A stretch of 64,000 bases of DNA from Micromonospora sp. PLK6-60 (GTDB taxonomy: Bacteria; Actinomycetota; Actinomycetes; Mycobacteriales; Micromonosporaceae). Where the stretch lies: NCBI RefSeq assembly GCF_019890675.1, contig NZ_JAIOAA010000022.1:1-64000 (forward strand), in the 5' to 3' direction. The translations under genes and the position numbers were made by a program. Below the pieces are notes generated by a model, which saw nothing but the letters and a program-made list of their open reading frames with translations, was not told where the DNA came from and did no database searches. Below are positions 24,632 through 34,135 of this stretch, piece after piece. The number at the start of each line of letters is the position of its first letter. Position 1 is the first letter of the stretch.

Positions 24632-25875
24632 TGACCACCACCACGGTGGCGCCCGCCGAGCCCACGGTCGGCGGGCGCCGCGGGTGGCGCATCGTCGCCG
24701 CCCTCGCCATCACTTCCACCATCGGCTACGGCACCCTCTACTACGCCTACGCGGTCCTGCTCGGCCCAATGGCCGCCAGCCTCAACGCCTCCACCACGGC
24801 TGTCACCGGCGCCCTCACGGCCAGCGTCCTCACCGGCGCGCTGATGGCCATCCCCGTCGGCAGGTGGCTCGACCGGCACGGCGGACGCGGCCTCATGACC
24901 ATCGGCTCGATCACCGCCACCGCACTCCTGATCGCCTGGTCCCAGGTCCACACCATCGGACAGCTCTACTCCGTCATGATCGGCATCGGGATCACCGGCG
25001 CGATGGTCCTCTACGAACCCGCCTTCGCCGTCATCGTCTCCTGGTTCACCCCCGACCGACGGCCCACCGCGCTGCTCGCCGTCACCGTCGTGGCGGGGTT
25101 CGCCAGCACCATCTTCATGCCACTCACCGGCCTGCTCGTCGCGCACCTCGGCTGGCGCGACGCGCTCCTCACACTCGCCGTTGTCCACGGCGTCGTGACG
25201 GTGCCGCTGCACGCCCTCACCATCCGGAAACCCCCGCACGCCTCGGTCCTCAGCCCCGCGCCGCGACCGGACCCCACCCTGCGACGTATCGCGGCGCGCG
25301 CCGCCTCGCGCGACCCTCGATTCTGGATCCTCGCCGCCGCCCTGATCGCCCACGGCGCAGCCACCAGCATCATCGGGGTCCACCTGATCGGCTACCTCAT
25401 CAGCCGCGGACGCCCCGCCACCTTCGCCGCCACCGCAGCGGGCCTCCTCGGCGTCCTGTCCGTCACCGGCCGACTCGTCCTCACCGGCGCCCGACGCCGA
25501 CTGCCGGTCACCACCATCGTGGCCGCGGTCTTCACCATCCAAGCCGTCGCCGTCTTGGCCATGCCCCTCGCCGCCGGTTCCCGCGTCGGAGCAATCGTCA
25601 CCGTCACCGGCTTCGGGCTCGGGTTCGGTATTGCCAGCCTCGCCACCCCGGCACTCCTTGCCGCCCGCTACGGCACCACCGCCTACGCCACCATCGCCGG
25701 GCGACTCACCGCCCCCGTGACCACCGCCAAAGCAGCCGCACCCCTGTTTGCCGCCACGCTCCTACCGCACGGCGGCTACCACCTTCTACTCGCCGCTGTC
25801 ACCACCGCGTGCCTTCTCGCCGCCGTCGGCATGCGGGCCGTCGGGGAGGGCACGGAGAACGTCCCGCTGACATGA
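24631..25875 (+). CDS. MFS transporter of the ars island
   Basis: 414 residues, twelve predicted helices, with the MFS loop motif GRWLDRHGGRGLM after helix 2. It is coupled to the ArsO-like gene by overlap. Since no ArsB or Acr3 is encoded in the window, this is the best candidate exporter for an arsenical, for example an acetylated or thiol-linked species. MFS proteins with ars roles (ArsJ, ArsK-like) are known, but I cannot assign it to one of them. Confidence 0.82.
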   Translation: MTTTTVAPAEPTVGGRRGWRIVAALAITSTIGYGTLYYAYAVLLGPMAASLNASTTAVTGALTASVLTGALMAIPVGRWLDRHGGRGLMTIGSITATALLIAWSQVHTIGQLYSVMIGIGITGAMVLYEPAFAVIVSWFTPDRRPTALLAVTVVAGFASTIFMPLTGLLVAHLGWRDALLTLAVVHGVVTVPLHALTIRKPPHASVLSPAPRPDPTLRRIAARAASRDPRFWILAAALIAHGAATSIIGVHLIGYLISRGRPATFAATAAGLLGVLSVTGRLVLTGARRRLPVTTIVAAVFTIQAVAVLAMPLAAGSRVGAIVTVTGFGLGFGIASLATPALLAARYGTTAYATIAGRLTAPVTTAKAAAPLFAATLLPHGGYHLLLAAVTTACLLAAVGMRAVGEGTENVPLT

Positions 25876-25888
25876 GCCCCAATTTTCG

Positions 25889-25975
25889 CCAGCCGCTCGT
25901 CCTGCAGGGCGTCAGTTGCAGGTCATCCCTGATGACAATGATGGATGTCCGGATGCCGTCGTCCCTCCGAACGAC
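25889..25975 (-). pseudogene. Decayed C-terminal tail of an unknown protein (copy B)
   Basis: The reverse strand reads VVRRDDGIRTSIIVIRDDL, then QLTPCRTSGW, matching the copy at 5607-5681 in residues DD..RTS..VI..DL.L.P. The DNA similarity extends into flanking bases. An in-frame stop lies about 30 codons upstream. It marks the right end of the ars island; the rest of 25976-26152 holds nothing I recognise. Confidence 0.4.
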
Positions 25976-26152
25976 GATGATTCGGCGCGTGGCCGACAGG
26001 ATCGGTGCTGATTGCGAGGTTGCCCGGCCGGATCACTACCTCGCCGGTCGGCCCGGATGTGATTTGTCCCAGCCCTGGCTGAAGGTCGGCTTCGAAGCCC
26101 GGCAGCTTCAGCCGTATGAGCGACGGTAGGAGCACAGCGACCGCGACGAGCC

Positions 26153-27043
26153 TTACCAGGATGGGCGTGATGGTGGTGACCGACCTCGACCAGGCTCTAG
26201 CCGGCGACCGGCCCAGCGGGCCAGCAGGTTCAACCCCAGGGCGTAAGCGGCGGCGCTAACCAGCAGGGCGGCGCTGGCGCCGCGCCCCCAGTCACCCACC
26301 GGCACGGGCGGTACGGACCAGACATCCGTCGACAGTCCGGCCAGCGCGATCGCCGTGCCGGCCGCGATCGGTGGGACGGCCCACAACAGCGCGTACGGCG
26401 CGTCGAACCGGTCGTCCTGCAGCAGCCCGACCAGGGTGGCGGCGAACCAGCCGAGCAGGAGTAGGAGCACGAGCGGCCAGCGCGTCGCGGGTCGCCGCAG
26501 GCGCTCCCGGAGCAGCGCGCCGAGGCCGACGCCGGCAGCGGCGTAGAGCGGGTAGGCGGCCATCTCGCACAGGAGGACCCGCACCAGGATCGGGTCATCG
26601 AGTGCCGGGGCCGTGAAGTAGACGCCCTCGCGTGCGCGGGCGAGCGGGTAGGCGACCGCGACGGCCATGCCGGCCAGAAGCAGCGCGAGCGGGACCGCCA
26701 CTACCAGCGCCCTGGTCTGTGTGTTGCGGCTGGCGAGGGCGGCGCCGGCCAGCAATGCCAACACTTGTCCGCAGAGGACGCCGGAGGTGTACTGGAAGAT
26801 GCGCGTGGTGTGGAGCAGCTCGTACTGCTGTGCGTCACCCTGCGCGTCGTAGTTGACCCAGAAACCGTAGAACGCGTCGTTGAACGGCATGGCCACGAGC
26901 ACCAACAGCGCCATCGCCGGCACCGACCAGACAACCGGATGCGTCACGGCACGCCGGAGCGCTGGTAGACGACCGTCTGCCATCCCCGGGCGCATCCGCC
27001 AAGTCTGCGCGTCCCGGCTGCGGCCGACAAGCCTGCGCGTCAT
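26153..27043 (-). CDS. Polytopic membrane protein, ABC-2 permease-like, function unknown
   Basis: 296 residues from the outermost ATG; a start at 26983 (MADGRLPALRRAV) is also possible, as no clear binding site marks either. About six hydrophobic helices (WSVPAMALLVLVAMPF, VLALLAGAALAS, ALVVAVPLALLLAGMAVAVA and others) and a large first external loop with YEL/HTTR residues. The layout resembles membrane subunits of antibiotic-type ABC exporters, but no ATPase gene is adjacent. Confidence 0.65.
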   Translation of the reverse strand: MTRRLVGRSRDAQTWRMRPGMADGRLPALRRAVTHPVVWSVPAMALLVLVAMPFNDAFYGFWVNYDAQGDAQQYELLHTTRIFQYTSGVLCGQVLALLAGAALASRNTQTRALVVAVPLALLLAGMAVAVAYPLARAREGVYFTAPALDDPILVRVLLCEMAAYPLYAAAGVGLGALLRERLRRPATRWPLVLLLLLGWFAATLVGLLQDDRFDAPYALLWAVPPIAAGTAIALAGLSTDVWSVPPVPVGDWGRGASAALLVSAAAYALGLNLLARWAGRRLEPGRGRSPPSRPSW

Positions 27044-27144
27044 CGGTATGGTGCGGGTTCGCCATCCTGCTGCAGGTCGTGATCAACGCCCCGGTAGCAG
27101 CACAGGTGCTCGGCTTCGACCACCGACCGCGACGAGGAGTTGCC

Positions 27145-28158
27145 ATGACCGAGGTCGTCACCTACCGGCCCGAGCCGGCGGAGATGTCGTACACCTTCGG
27201 CGGCCGGGAGCCGGTCCTGCGGGTCCGGCCCGGCACCGTCGTCGAGCTGTACACCGAGGACTGCTACGGCGGCCGGGTGCGTGGCATCGACGACCTGCCC
27301 TCACGGGTGTGCGAGTTCCCCTACCTCAACCCGGTGACCGGGCCGATCCACGTCGAGGGTGCCGAACCGGGGGACACGCTCGCGGTGCACGTGGTGGCCA
27401 TCGAACCGGCCCGGGACTGGGCGGTCTCCAGCACCTTCCCGCACTTCGGCGCGTTGACCGGCACGCACACCACGGCCACGCTGCACCCTCCGCTCGACGA
27501 GCTGGTCTGGATGTACGACGTCGACGTCGCCGCCGGCACCGTGACGTACCGGGCCCGGCGCGGCGACTACACGGTGGCGCTGCCGCTGGACCCGATGCAC
27601 GGGACCATGGGGGTGGCGCCGGCGGCGTTCGAGTCGCGGATGACGATCGTGCCAGACGCCCACGGCGGCAACATGGACTCACCCGAACTGCGGGCCGGCG
27701 TGACCGCGTACTTCGGGGTCAACGTGCCCGGCGCGCTGTTCGCGGTGGGCGACGGTCACTGCCGGCAGGGCCACGGCGAGGTGTGCGGCACCGGGGTCGA
27801 GGCGGCGATGAACACCACGCTGATTCTCGACCTGGTGCAGGGCGTGTCGACGCCGTGGCCGCGACTGGAGTCCGACGACGCGCTGATGAGCACCGGCTCG
27901 GCCCGGCCGCTGGAGGACGCGTACCGGATCAGCCAACACGACCTGGTCACCTGGACGGCCGAGCTGACGGGGTTGGACCAGCTCGACGCGTACCAGTTGG
28001 TCAGCCAGGCCGGTGAAGCGCCGGTGGGTAACGTCTGCGACCCGAACTACACGATGCTGGCCCGGGTGGCCCGGCGCTACTTGGGCGGGGTGACCGCGTA
28101 CGACGGTGTTCACGCGCGGTTGCGTGACCTGGGTCGGGCACACCTGGCCCACCGTTGA
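27145..28158 (+). CDS. Acetamidase/formamidase family protein
   Basis: 337 residues. Family signatures: TEDCYGGRVRG near residue 35, the substrate loop DPMHGTMGVAP, and the metal/active region HGGNMDSPELRAG with GDGHCRQGHGEVCGTGVE. These enzymes release ammonia from formamide or acetamide in the cytoplasm. The ATG follows GAGGAGTTGCC. The gene stands alone. Confidence 0.9.
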   Translation: MTEVVTYRPEPAEMSYTFGGREPVLRVRPGTVVELYTEDCYGGRVRGIDDLPSRVCEFPYLNPVTGPIHVEGAEPGDTLAVHVVAIEPARDWAVSSTFPHFGALTGTHTTATLHPPLDELVWMYDVDVAAGTVTYRARRGDYTVALPLDPMHGTMGVAPAAFESRMTIVPDAHGGNMDSPELRAGVTAYFGVNVPGALFAVGDGHCRQGHGEVCGTGVEAAMNTTLILDLVQGVSTPWPRLESDDALMSTGSARPLEDAYRISQHDLVTWTAELTGLDQLDAYQLVSQAGEAPVGNVCDPNYTMLARVARRYLGGVTAYDGVHARLRDLGRAHLAHR

Positions 28159-28261
28159 CCACCGCCGATACGGCCTCGCTCGCACCCGTCTTCCGATCCT
28201 CGAAGCACCGCACCTGCCGGTGCCGTTCTGCAGCCAGCTCAAGCGTCCGATCCCCAAGAGG

Positions 28262-30931
28262 TCAGGTCGCCATGAGCGCGGCGAGCCGACGGGCGGTCAC
28301 GGCGAGGCGGCTGCGGCCGGGCTTGGCGGCCAGCGCGGTCAGGCCCGGCAGGTCCGCCGGGTGGCCGCCGTCGGGAACGGCGCTGGCGGCGAGGTCGACG
28401 AGATCGGGCAGACCCCCGCGCGGTCCGGCGGGCAGGAGGATCCGCAGCGCCGCCGACGTCACCTGCCAGACCGCATCGCGGGCACCGGCCTTGAGCGCCT
28501 CGGCCAGGGGCTGGACGACCCGCTGCAGCACGATCCGGTTCGTGGCGGCGAGGGTGCCGACCTCCGCGCCGACGCCGGTGCTGTCCCAGTCCGGGCGCGC
28601 GGCGAGGGTGATGAGCGCGTCGGCGGCCGCCAGCCGCACGGTCTGCCGGTGATTGGCGAGCGCGTACGCCATCGTCAAGGACATTGCCGGACCGGCCGGG
28701 CCGTCGGCCGCTGCCAAACCGGTGAGGAAACCCATGCCGGCGTTGCCCTGATCCACCCTGGCGGCGACGTGGGGCTGAAGGTGCGCGGCGATCGCCTCAC
28801 GGTGGGACGGTGCGATCATCGGCCACAGGTCCAGGGTGCCGACCAGCGAGGGGGGCCTGGCCCGTGCGGAGGCGCCGCGCGGATCGGCGAGCTGGGCCGG
28901 CAGGCCCGCCGGGTCCAGCATGGCGATCCGCCGACCGCCGGTCTCCTCGACCCACGTCTTCGGTTCGGGTCCGGTGGCCAGCCAGTCGGCGAACCGGCGC
29001 CCCGCCGGCGAGACCAGGCGGGTGGCGGCCGTCTGGACGGCAACGTCCACCTCGCGCGGCAGGCGCAGGATGGCCTGCGTCAGGTCGGCCTCGCCGGGCT
29101 GCCAGCCGTCGCGTTCCGCCTCCTGCAGCAGGCGGAGAACCCGGGCCGGGTCGACGTGTCCGGCGACAGTGTCCGGCGTGGCCAGCAGCGCCACCGGCGG
29201 GGCACTGACCAGCAGCGCGGTGAGCTCGGTGAGACGGCGTTCCACGAAGACCGTCATCGGATGCGGTTCCGGGCGGTACGACGTGTGGTACCACCCCCGG
29301 TCGGGGGGCGCGTCCCGCTCGATGGCGGCGGCGACCAGGGCCGGCCAGAGCCCGGGCCATTGCGGAATCAGCGGCTCCAGCACCCGAGCGGCCTCGGCCC
29401 GGTCGCCGCGTGCCGCCCGCACCAGCCCGTCGAGCACCAGCTCGTGCCGGATCGGATCGTCGTCGCCCCGGCGCAGCAGGATCGCCAGCTCCCCGGCCAG
29501 CGGGCCGAGATCCAGCGGCGGCGGCATCTCGGCCGGCGTCTCCGCGACGAGGGTAGGGGCGGGCGCGGGGGCGGGGGGCGCGGCGCCGAGTAGCGCGGCG
29601 AGTCGTTGCGCGACCACACCGTCCAGTGCGGGCACCTCGGCCCGCAACCGCTCGCGCGCTGCTTCCGACAGGGTTGACAGCCGCCCCTGGACCAGGTCGG
29701 CGGTGCGTTCGGCGAGCTCGGGCACCGGATGGTGTAGCCCGACGACCAACCCCTCCAGCAGGTCCTCCAGCGGAAGCCTGTGCAGCCAGGCAAGGTGTGC
29801 CCGGACCAGCTTCTTCTCCTGGCGGGCCAGCATGCTCTGGGTGATCTCCGCCAGCGTGACCTGATCCAGCGCGGACGCCCGATGCAGCGCCTGCAGGGAG
29901 GTGTACGCGAAGTTGGCAACCGTCGACATCTCTGCCGTCAGCAGGCCGGTCAGCTCCTGTCGGTGCCTGGCCAGCTCGTCGGTGCCCGGCGACAGCTGCT
30001 TGAGCAGGTCGAAGTACGGCTGCAGCAGTCCCTTGCGCCCGCCGGCACGCAGGCGGCGTAGGCAGCCCCGGACGAGCACCTCGCGGTCGATCCGCCCGCT
30101 GGCCGTCAACTCCATCAGCGCCGGCGGCCAGTCACGGCGGGCCACGCTGGTGACGAACGCGGTGGCGACCCGGTCGTCGTCGAAGAGGTACGGCAGTACG
30201 TGATCGAACCACGGGTCGGCGGCCAGGAAGGAGGCGAGCGAAGGGCGCCACATCTCCACGTACCGTGCGACGGCGCCGGGGGTGTCCGGTGGCTCGGCGC
30301 CCACGGCCCGCATGAGCGCCTCGGTGAACGGCCACGGGGTGAACCGACTGCGGGATCCGGCGCGCCGCGCCATGCCGCGGGCCAGGGCAGCCCCCCAGGT
30401 CGCGCCGCGCACGCGCAGCAGACCGGGCACCATCTCGGGCACCACCCGCAGCCACGGGCCGGCGCCCCACGGACGGTGCAGGCGTCGGACCGCGTCTGTC
30501 GCCGTCGGCATGCACGCCACGACGGCCATCGCCAGAGCCTGCTGGCGGCGCTCGGTCAGCCGGGTGGCCAGGCGGGCTGCCTCCCACTCGAGCTGCCGCT
30601 TGTTGCTCGCCCACCGGCGCTCGCGGTCGCGCAACCGCTGGCGGGCTACGTGCGCCCGGATGCCCTCGAAGTCGCGGGGCGGCGGGCCGTCGTCCGCGGA
30701 GAGGACGAACCCGACGACGAAGGTGCCAGAGGTGGGCAGTTCGGGCTCGGGCTCGGGCTCCGGCGGTGGCGGGACGACCGGCTCCGGGACGGCGCGGGTC
30801 GGGGTGTGCGCCTCCAGCGACGGCAGCAGCGCTGCCCGTCTGTCGGCGTCCAGACCGGCGAGCAGGTCGGCGAGCGCGTCGAAGTCCGCGTCGTCGATCC
30901 GTGCGCACACGTCGCGCCAGAGGTCACCCAC
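28262..30931 (-). CDS. DUF6493-type large helical protein paired with a SWIM protein
   Basis: 889 residues, mostly alpha-helical with HEAT-like character (repeated Leu/Ala helices such as LASFLAADPWFDHVLPYLF). Proline-rich linkers lie near residues 50-70 and 440-460. No catalytic motif is seen. The start overlaps the end of the SWIM zinc-finger gene by eight bases, so the two are co-translated. In actinobacteria such pairs usually sit with MoxR ATPase/VWA genes; none is present here. Confidence 0.75.
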   Translation of the reverse strand: MGDLWRDVCARIDDADFDALADLLAGLDADRRAALLPSLEAHTPTRAVPEPVVPPPPEPEPEPELPTSGTFVVGFVLSADDGPPPRDFEGIRAHVARQRLRDRERRWASNKRQLEWEAARLATRLTERRQQALAMAVVACMPTATDAVRRLHRPWGAGPWLRVVPEMVPGLLRVRGATWGAALARGMARRAGSRSRFTPWPFTEALMRAVGAEPPDTPGAVARYVEMWRPSLASFLAADPWFDHVLPYLFDDDRVATAFVTSVARRDWPPALMELTASGRIDREVLVRGCLRRLRAGGRKGLLQPYFDLLKQLSPGTDELARHRQELTGLLTAEMSTVANFAYTSLQALHRASALDQVTLAEITQSMLARQEKKLVRAHLAWLHRLPLEDLLEGLVVGLHHPVPELAERTADLVQGRLSTLSEAARERLRAEVPALDGVVAQRLAALLGAAPPAPAPAPTLVAETPAEMPPPLDLGPLAGELAILLRRGDDDPIRHELVLDGLVRAARGDRAEAARVLEPLIPQWPGLWPALVAAAIERDAPPDRGWYHTSYRPEPHPMTVFVERRLTELTALLVSAPPVALLATPDTVAGHVDPARVLRLLQEAERDGWQPGEADLTQAILRLPREVDVAVQTAATRLVSPAGRRFADWLATGPEPKTWVEETGGRRIAMLDPAGLPAQLADPRGASARARPPSLVGTLDLWPMIAPSHREAIAAHLQPHVAARVDQGNAGMGFLTGLAAADGPAGPAMSLTMAYALANHRQTVRLAAADALITLAARPDWDSTGVGAEVGTLAATNRIVLQRVVQPLAEALKAGARDAVWQVTSAALRILLPAGPRGGLPDLVDLAASAVPDGGHPADLPGLTALAAKPGRSRLAVTARRLAALMAT

Positions 30932-32249
30932 GCTGCTCTCCCGTCTGCCCGAAGATCATCGCCGCCACGACGTGCTTGCACGGTCCCCGCCGGCCTTGGT
31001 GCTCGACCCACCAGGCGCAGGTGCAGGCGTACTCCTCACCGCGCCGATGGACGAGATACGTGGACTCGCCGGAGGTCACTTCGATGCCCGCTGCGCTCAC
31101 CACCACCCCGCCCGTCGTCGTCAGCAGCCGGGCCGCGGCAAGCCGAGGGTGCAGCGCGGCAACCAGATCGGCCCGGTACGGCAGCGGGCGGTGGAACGAC
31201 GACGCCTCGGCGACGTCGTACCCGACCTGGCCCGCGGTGGCCAGCGCGGCGAGGGCGGACGTGGCCCGTCCGGCATCCCACCCGGTACGCGCGGCGACCG
31301 ACGCGCGATCGATGACCGGGTCGACGGCCAGCAGCGCATCCAGTGCGTCGGCGTCAGCGACGGCGGACCCGGACCCGAGGTCGGCCAGCAACTGACCGTC
31401 GCCGGCGAAGCCCTGCCTGACGGCGGTCGACAGCAGCAGCGTGAACCGGGCCGTGCCGAAGTCCAGCACCCAGCCACTCACCTCGGCGGGCGCGCCACTG
31501 ACCGGCGGTGCGTAGAGGGTCACTGTCCGCGCCAGGGGAAGGAGCGGCCGCAGCACCGACAGCCGGAATCCGTCGGCCACGCAGACGGCGCCGGACAACG
31601 GCCGAGTGGTGGACCGCCACCCGGACCCGGCCGGCACCAGCCAGCGCGCCTGCCGGCCGGTGCGCGCCGACATCTCGGCCAGCAGCGCGACCGCACGCCC
31701 GGCGCGGATCTCCAGCCGTGGATCCATCGGCAGCGCGTGCGCCGCCACCTCGGCCAGCCCGCGCAACCAGCGCGCCGGCAGTGGCACCCGCTTCTCGACG
31801 ACCTTTCCGTCGAGCGTCGACACGGCGAGCTCGTCCTCGCCCACCGACAGGCGCAACGGGTCCTCGCCGCCGACCCGGGTCAGCGCCTCGTACAGCTCAG
31901 GGTTGATGTCCACGTTGGTGGTGCCGCGGCCGACCGTCGCACCGTCGAGCTCGGCGGCGGCCAGGTCCAGCCGGCCGTACAAACCACCGCACGTCGACAG
32001 CGCCTCGAACCGCAGCCGCTCGCCGTCGCCGGTGACCACCGGGTCACGCCCGGCCGTGCTGCTGCGGACCGGCCGGAAGTCCGCGCCCGCGATGTCGGCC
32101 AGCGCCAGCAGGCCACCGGCGACCACCCGCGGCGTACGCACAAAACCGGCGAAGAAGGTCTGTTCGTCGACCCGATCCGGCGCCGACGTGGCGAGGGCCA
32201 GGTTGCCATCGGCCAGTCCGGATGGTTGGCGGTAGATCCGGGTGTCCAC
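30924..32249 (-). CDS. SWIM zinc-finger protein
   Basis: 441 residues from GTG 32249 (chosen because VDTRIYRQPSGL begins the conserved part; a TTG a few codons upstream is also possible). The SWIM motif CxCx(n)CxH lies near the C-terminus: CTCAWWVEHQGRRGPCKH. The middle is beta-rich with no enzyme signature. SWIM domains bind DNA or protein. It is coupled to the DUF6493 gene. Confidence 0.8.
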   Translation of the reverse strand: MDTRIYRQPSGLADGNLALATSAPDRVDEQTFFAGFVRTPRVVAGGLLALADIAGADFRPVRSSTAGRDPVVTGDGERLRFEALSTCGGLYGRLDLAAAELDGATVGRGTTNVDINPELYEALTRVGGEDPLRLSVGEDELAVSTLDGKVVEKRVPLPARWLRGLAEVAAHALPMDPRLEIRAGRAVALLAEMSARTGRQARWLVPAGSGWRSTTRPLSGAVCVADGFRLSVLRPLLPLARTVTLYAPPVSGAPAEVSGWVLDFGTARFTLLLSTAVRQGFAGDGQLLADLGSGSAVADADALDALLAVDPVIDRASVAARTGWDAGRATSALAALATAGQVGYDVAEASSFHRPLPYRADLVAALHPRLAAARLLTTTGGVVVSAAGIEVTSGESTYLVHRRGEEYACTCAWWVEHQGRRGPCKHVVAAMIFGQTGEQRG

Positions 32250-32685
32250 GGCGGAGGCCGTCGCGCTCAAATCGCTGATCCTTCCAGGGGCACCGCTCGG
32301 CGATCCAGCGAATCCTGCCACGCGACGTTCCCACCACGCTGTCCCGCGCGGCCAGCCGGGCGAACCTAGGCCGCCGGCCTTATCTGACCGTCAAGTAGCC
32401 GCTGACAAAGCGCGGCGTCCGCAGGTGTTCGTCACCGTCCGTACCCAACGTCGGATCGTTCGCTGCGTGCCGTCGGGGCGGCTGGTCCTGCTTCAGGCAG
32501 ACCGTCCCGGGCTGACCGTGTGGATCCCAGTGGGGGAGCACGGTGGGAGCAGTCGGGTGCACTGAACGGTGTTCAACCGCACTCAACGGCACCGAACGGC
32601 GCCCAACGGCCTACGCCCCAACCTGAGGTCTTGCGTGTGCTTGCGCACGGAGCCGTCTTCCGTGTGAGCGCCTTCACAGCGGCTC
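32250..32685. other. Intergenic region with short degenerate CAACGG/GAACGG repeats
   Basis: No gene is recognised. Between about 32564 and 32610 the hexamers GAACGG and CAACGG recur several times at roughly 12-base spacing. The purpose is unknown; chance repetition cannot be excluded. Confidence 0.35.
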
Positions 32686-32931
32686 TCATTGAAGGCTCCA
32701 TAGGGAGAGTTGGAAGGGGTCCTCGCCGCAGGTGAGCCAGGTGCCGTCGCCGAGGGCCATCGGGTCTTCCGAAACGGGCTTCGGATACTCCATCTGGCCG
32801 AGGATGTTGCCGGATGCCGTGTCGATCAGCCAGTGCCGGGTCTCCGCACTGCTTTCGATGGTGCTCGCGACGATCGTGTGTTCGTTGACGAAGCCGCACC
32901 GGTAGCCCCAAAGGGCTTCGTCCTCGGCCTC
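32686..32931 (-). pseudogene. C-terminal fragment of a beta-propeller-like protein
   Basis: The reverse strand reads EDEALWGYRCGFVNEHTIV, then RHWLIDTASGNILGQMEYP and a natural end LSLWSLQ. This has the composition of a real soluble beta-rich protein, unlike its surroundings. The frame upstream turns into non-protein-like sequence and there is no start, so this is a 5'-truncated remnant. 32932-33088 holds nothing else recognised. Confidence 0.55.
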
Positions 32932-33088
32932 TGCAGGCGTATGCGGCCGGGGGAGGGGGAGCGGATGGGAGCAGACGGGTGCACTGTCTCTCGCCCGATA
33001 TACGACCGGGCGGTGGCGTGCCCGCGCACAGGGACCTGAGCGAGAATGGGCCAGTTCGAACTCTGCGCAACCCTGGAAGGACCCTCCC

Positions 33089-34135
33089 TTGGCCAGTGGA
33101 CTCGTAGCCCTGCTGGATGACGTGGCGGCCCTGGCCCGTGCCGCTGCAGCGTCGATCGATGACATCGGGGCGGCCGCCGCGAAGGCCGGCACCAAGGCTG
33201 CGGGTGTCGTCGTCGACGATGCTGCCGTCACGCCGCAGTACGTGCGGAGCCTGGCGGCAGAGCGCGAGTTGCCGATTATCAAGCGCATTGCCCTGGGGTC
33301 GCTGCGCAACAAGTTCTTTATCATCCTGCCGGCGGTGCTGCTGCTCAGTCAGTTCGTGCCCTGGCTGCTCACTCCGATCCTCATGCTCGGCGGCGCCTAC
33401 CTCTGTTACGAAGGCGCGGAGAAGGTGTGGGCCAAGATCGCCCATCACGATGCCGACGGCGCGGGCGAGGAAACGGTGCAGGACGAGACGACACTGGTGT
33501 CCGGGGCGGTACGAACCGACCTGATCCTTTCGGCGGAGATCATGGTCATCACCCTTAACGAGGTGATCGATGAGGCGTTCTGGTCCCGCCTGGCGATCCT
33601 GGCTGTCGTCGCCGTCGTCATAACCGTCCTGGTGTACGGCGTGGTGGCCCTGATCGTGAAGATGGACGACGCCGGGCTGCGCCTGTCGCAACGTTCCGGC
33701 GCCGTCGCCACGTTCGGCCGCGCTCTAGTGAGGGCGATGCCGGTGGTTCTCACCGTGCTGACGGTAGTCGGCACTGCGGCGATGCTGTGGGTGGGCGGGC
33801 ACATCCTGCTGCTAGGTACGAACGAGCTGAACCTGCACTTCCTGTACGAGGCCGTGCACCACGTGGAGGCCGAGGCCCACAACGCCACGGGTGTTCTCGG
33901 CGGGCTCGTCGGCTGGCTCGTCAACACGGTGGCCAGCGCGATCCTCGGGCTGATCGTCGGAGCGTTGGTCGTGGTGGTCATGACTCTCACGCTCCACCGC
34001 CGCAAATCCAAGGCTGCGGCTGCGACTGCGGCGGCCACGACTCGTACTGACGGCACCATCCCCGCGCCGCCGAGCCGTGCAGCTCGGCGGCTCGAGCGAC
34101 CGAGAGTCCCCGGCTGGGGACGATCAAAAAGGTAA
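33089..34135 (+). CDS. DUF808 (YedI-type) inner-membrane protein
   Basis: 348 residues from TTG 33089 with GGAAGGA ahead. The family start MASGLVALLDDVAALARAAA and the DDIGAAAAKAGTKAAGVVVDD region are diagnostic of DUF808. Five or six membrane helices follow. The C-terminus is Ala/Arg-rich and polar. Its function is unknown in any organism. Confidence 0.9.
   Translation: MASGLVALLDDVAALARAAAASIDDIGAAAAKAGTKAAGVVVDDAAVTPQYVRSLAAERELPIIKRIALGSLRNKFFIILPAVLLLSQFVPWLLTPILMLGGAYLCYEGAEKVWAKIAHHDADGAGEETVQDETTLVSGAVRTDLILSAEIMVITLNEVIDEAFWSRLAILAVVAVVITVLVYGVVALIVKMDDAGLRLSQRSGAVATFGRALVRAMPVVLTVLTVVGTAAMLWVGGHILLLGTNELNLHFLYEAVHHVEAEAHNATGVLGGLVGWLVNTVASAILGLIVGALVVVVMTLTLHRRKSKAAAATAAATTRTDGTIPAPPSRAARRLERPRVPGWGRSKR

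Noticed and set aside
24364..25542. Minus-strand frame opposite the MFS gene, Gly/Asp/Glu-rich
   Set aside because: The composition is the mirror of Ala/Leu/Val membrane codons. The MFS reading on the plus strand is clear and coupled to its neighbour.
32564..32610. Spaced CAACGG/GAACGG hexamers resembling a CRISPR or attP arm array
   Set aside because: Units are only six bases, spacing is irregular and there are no spacers of constant length or cas or integrase genes nearby.
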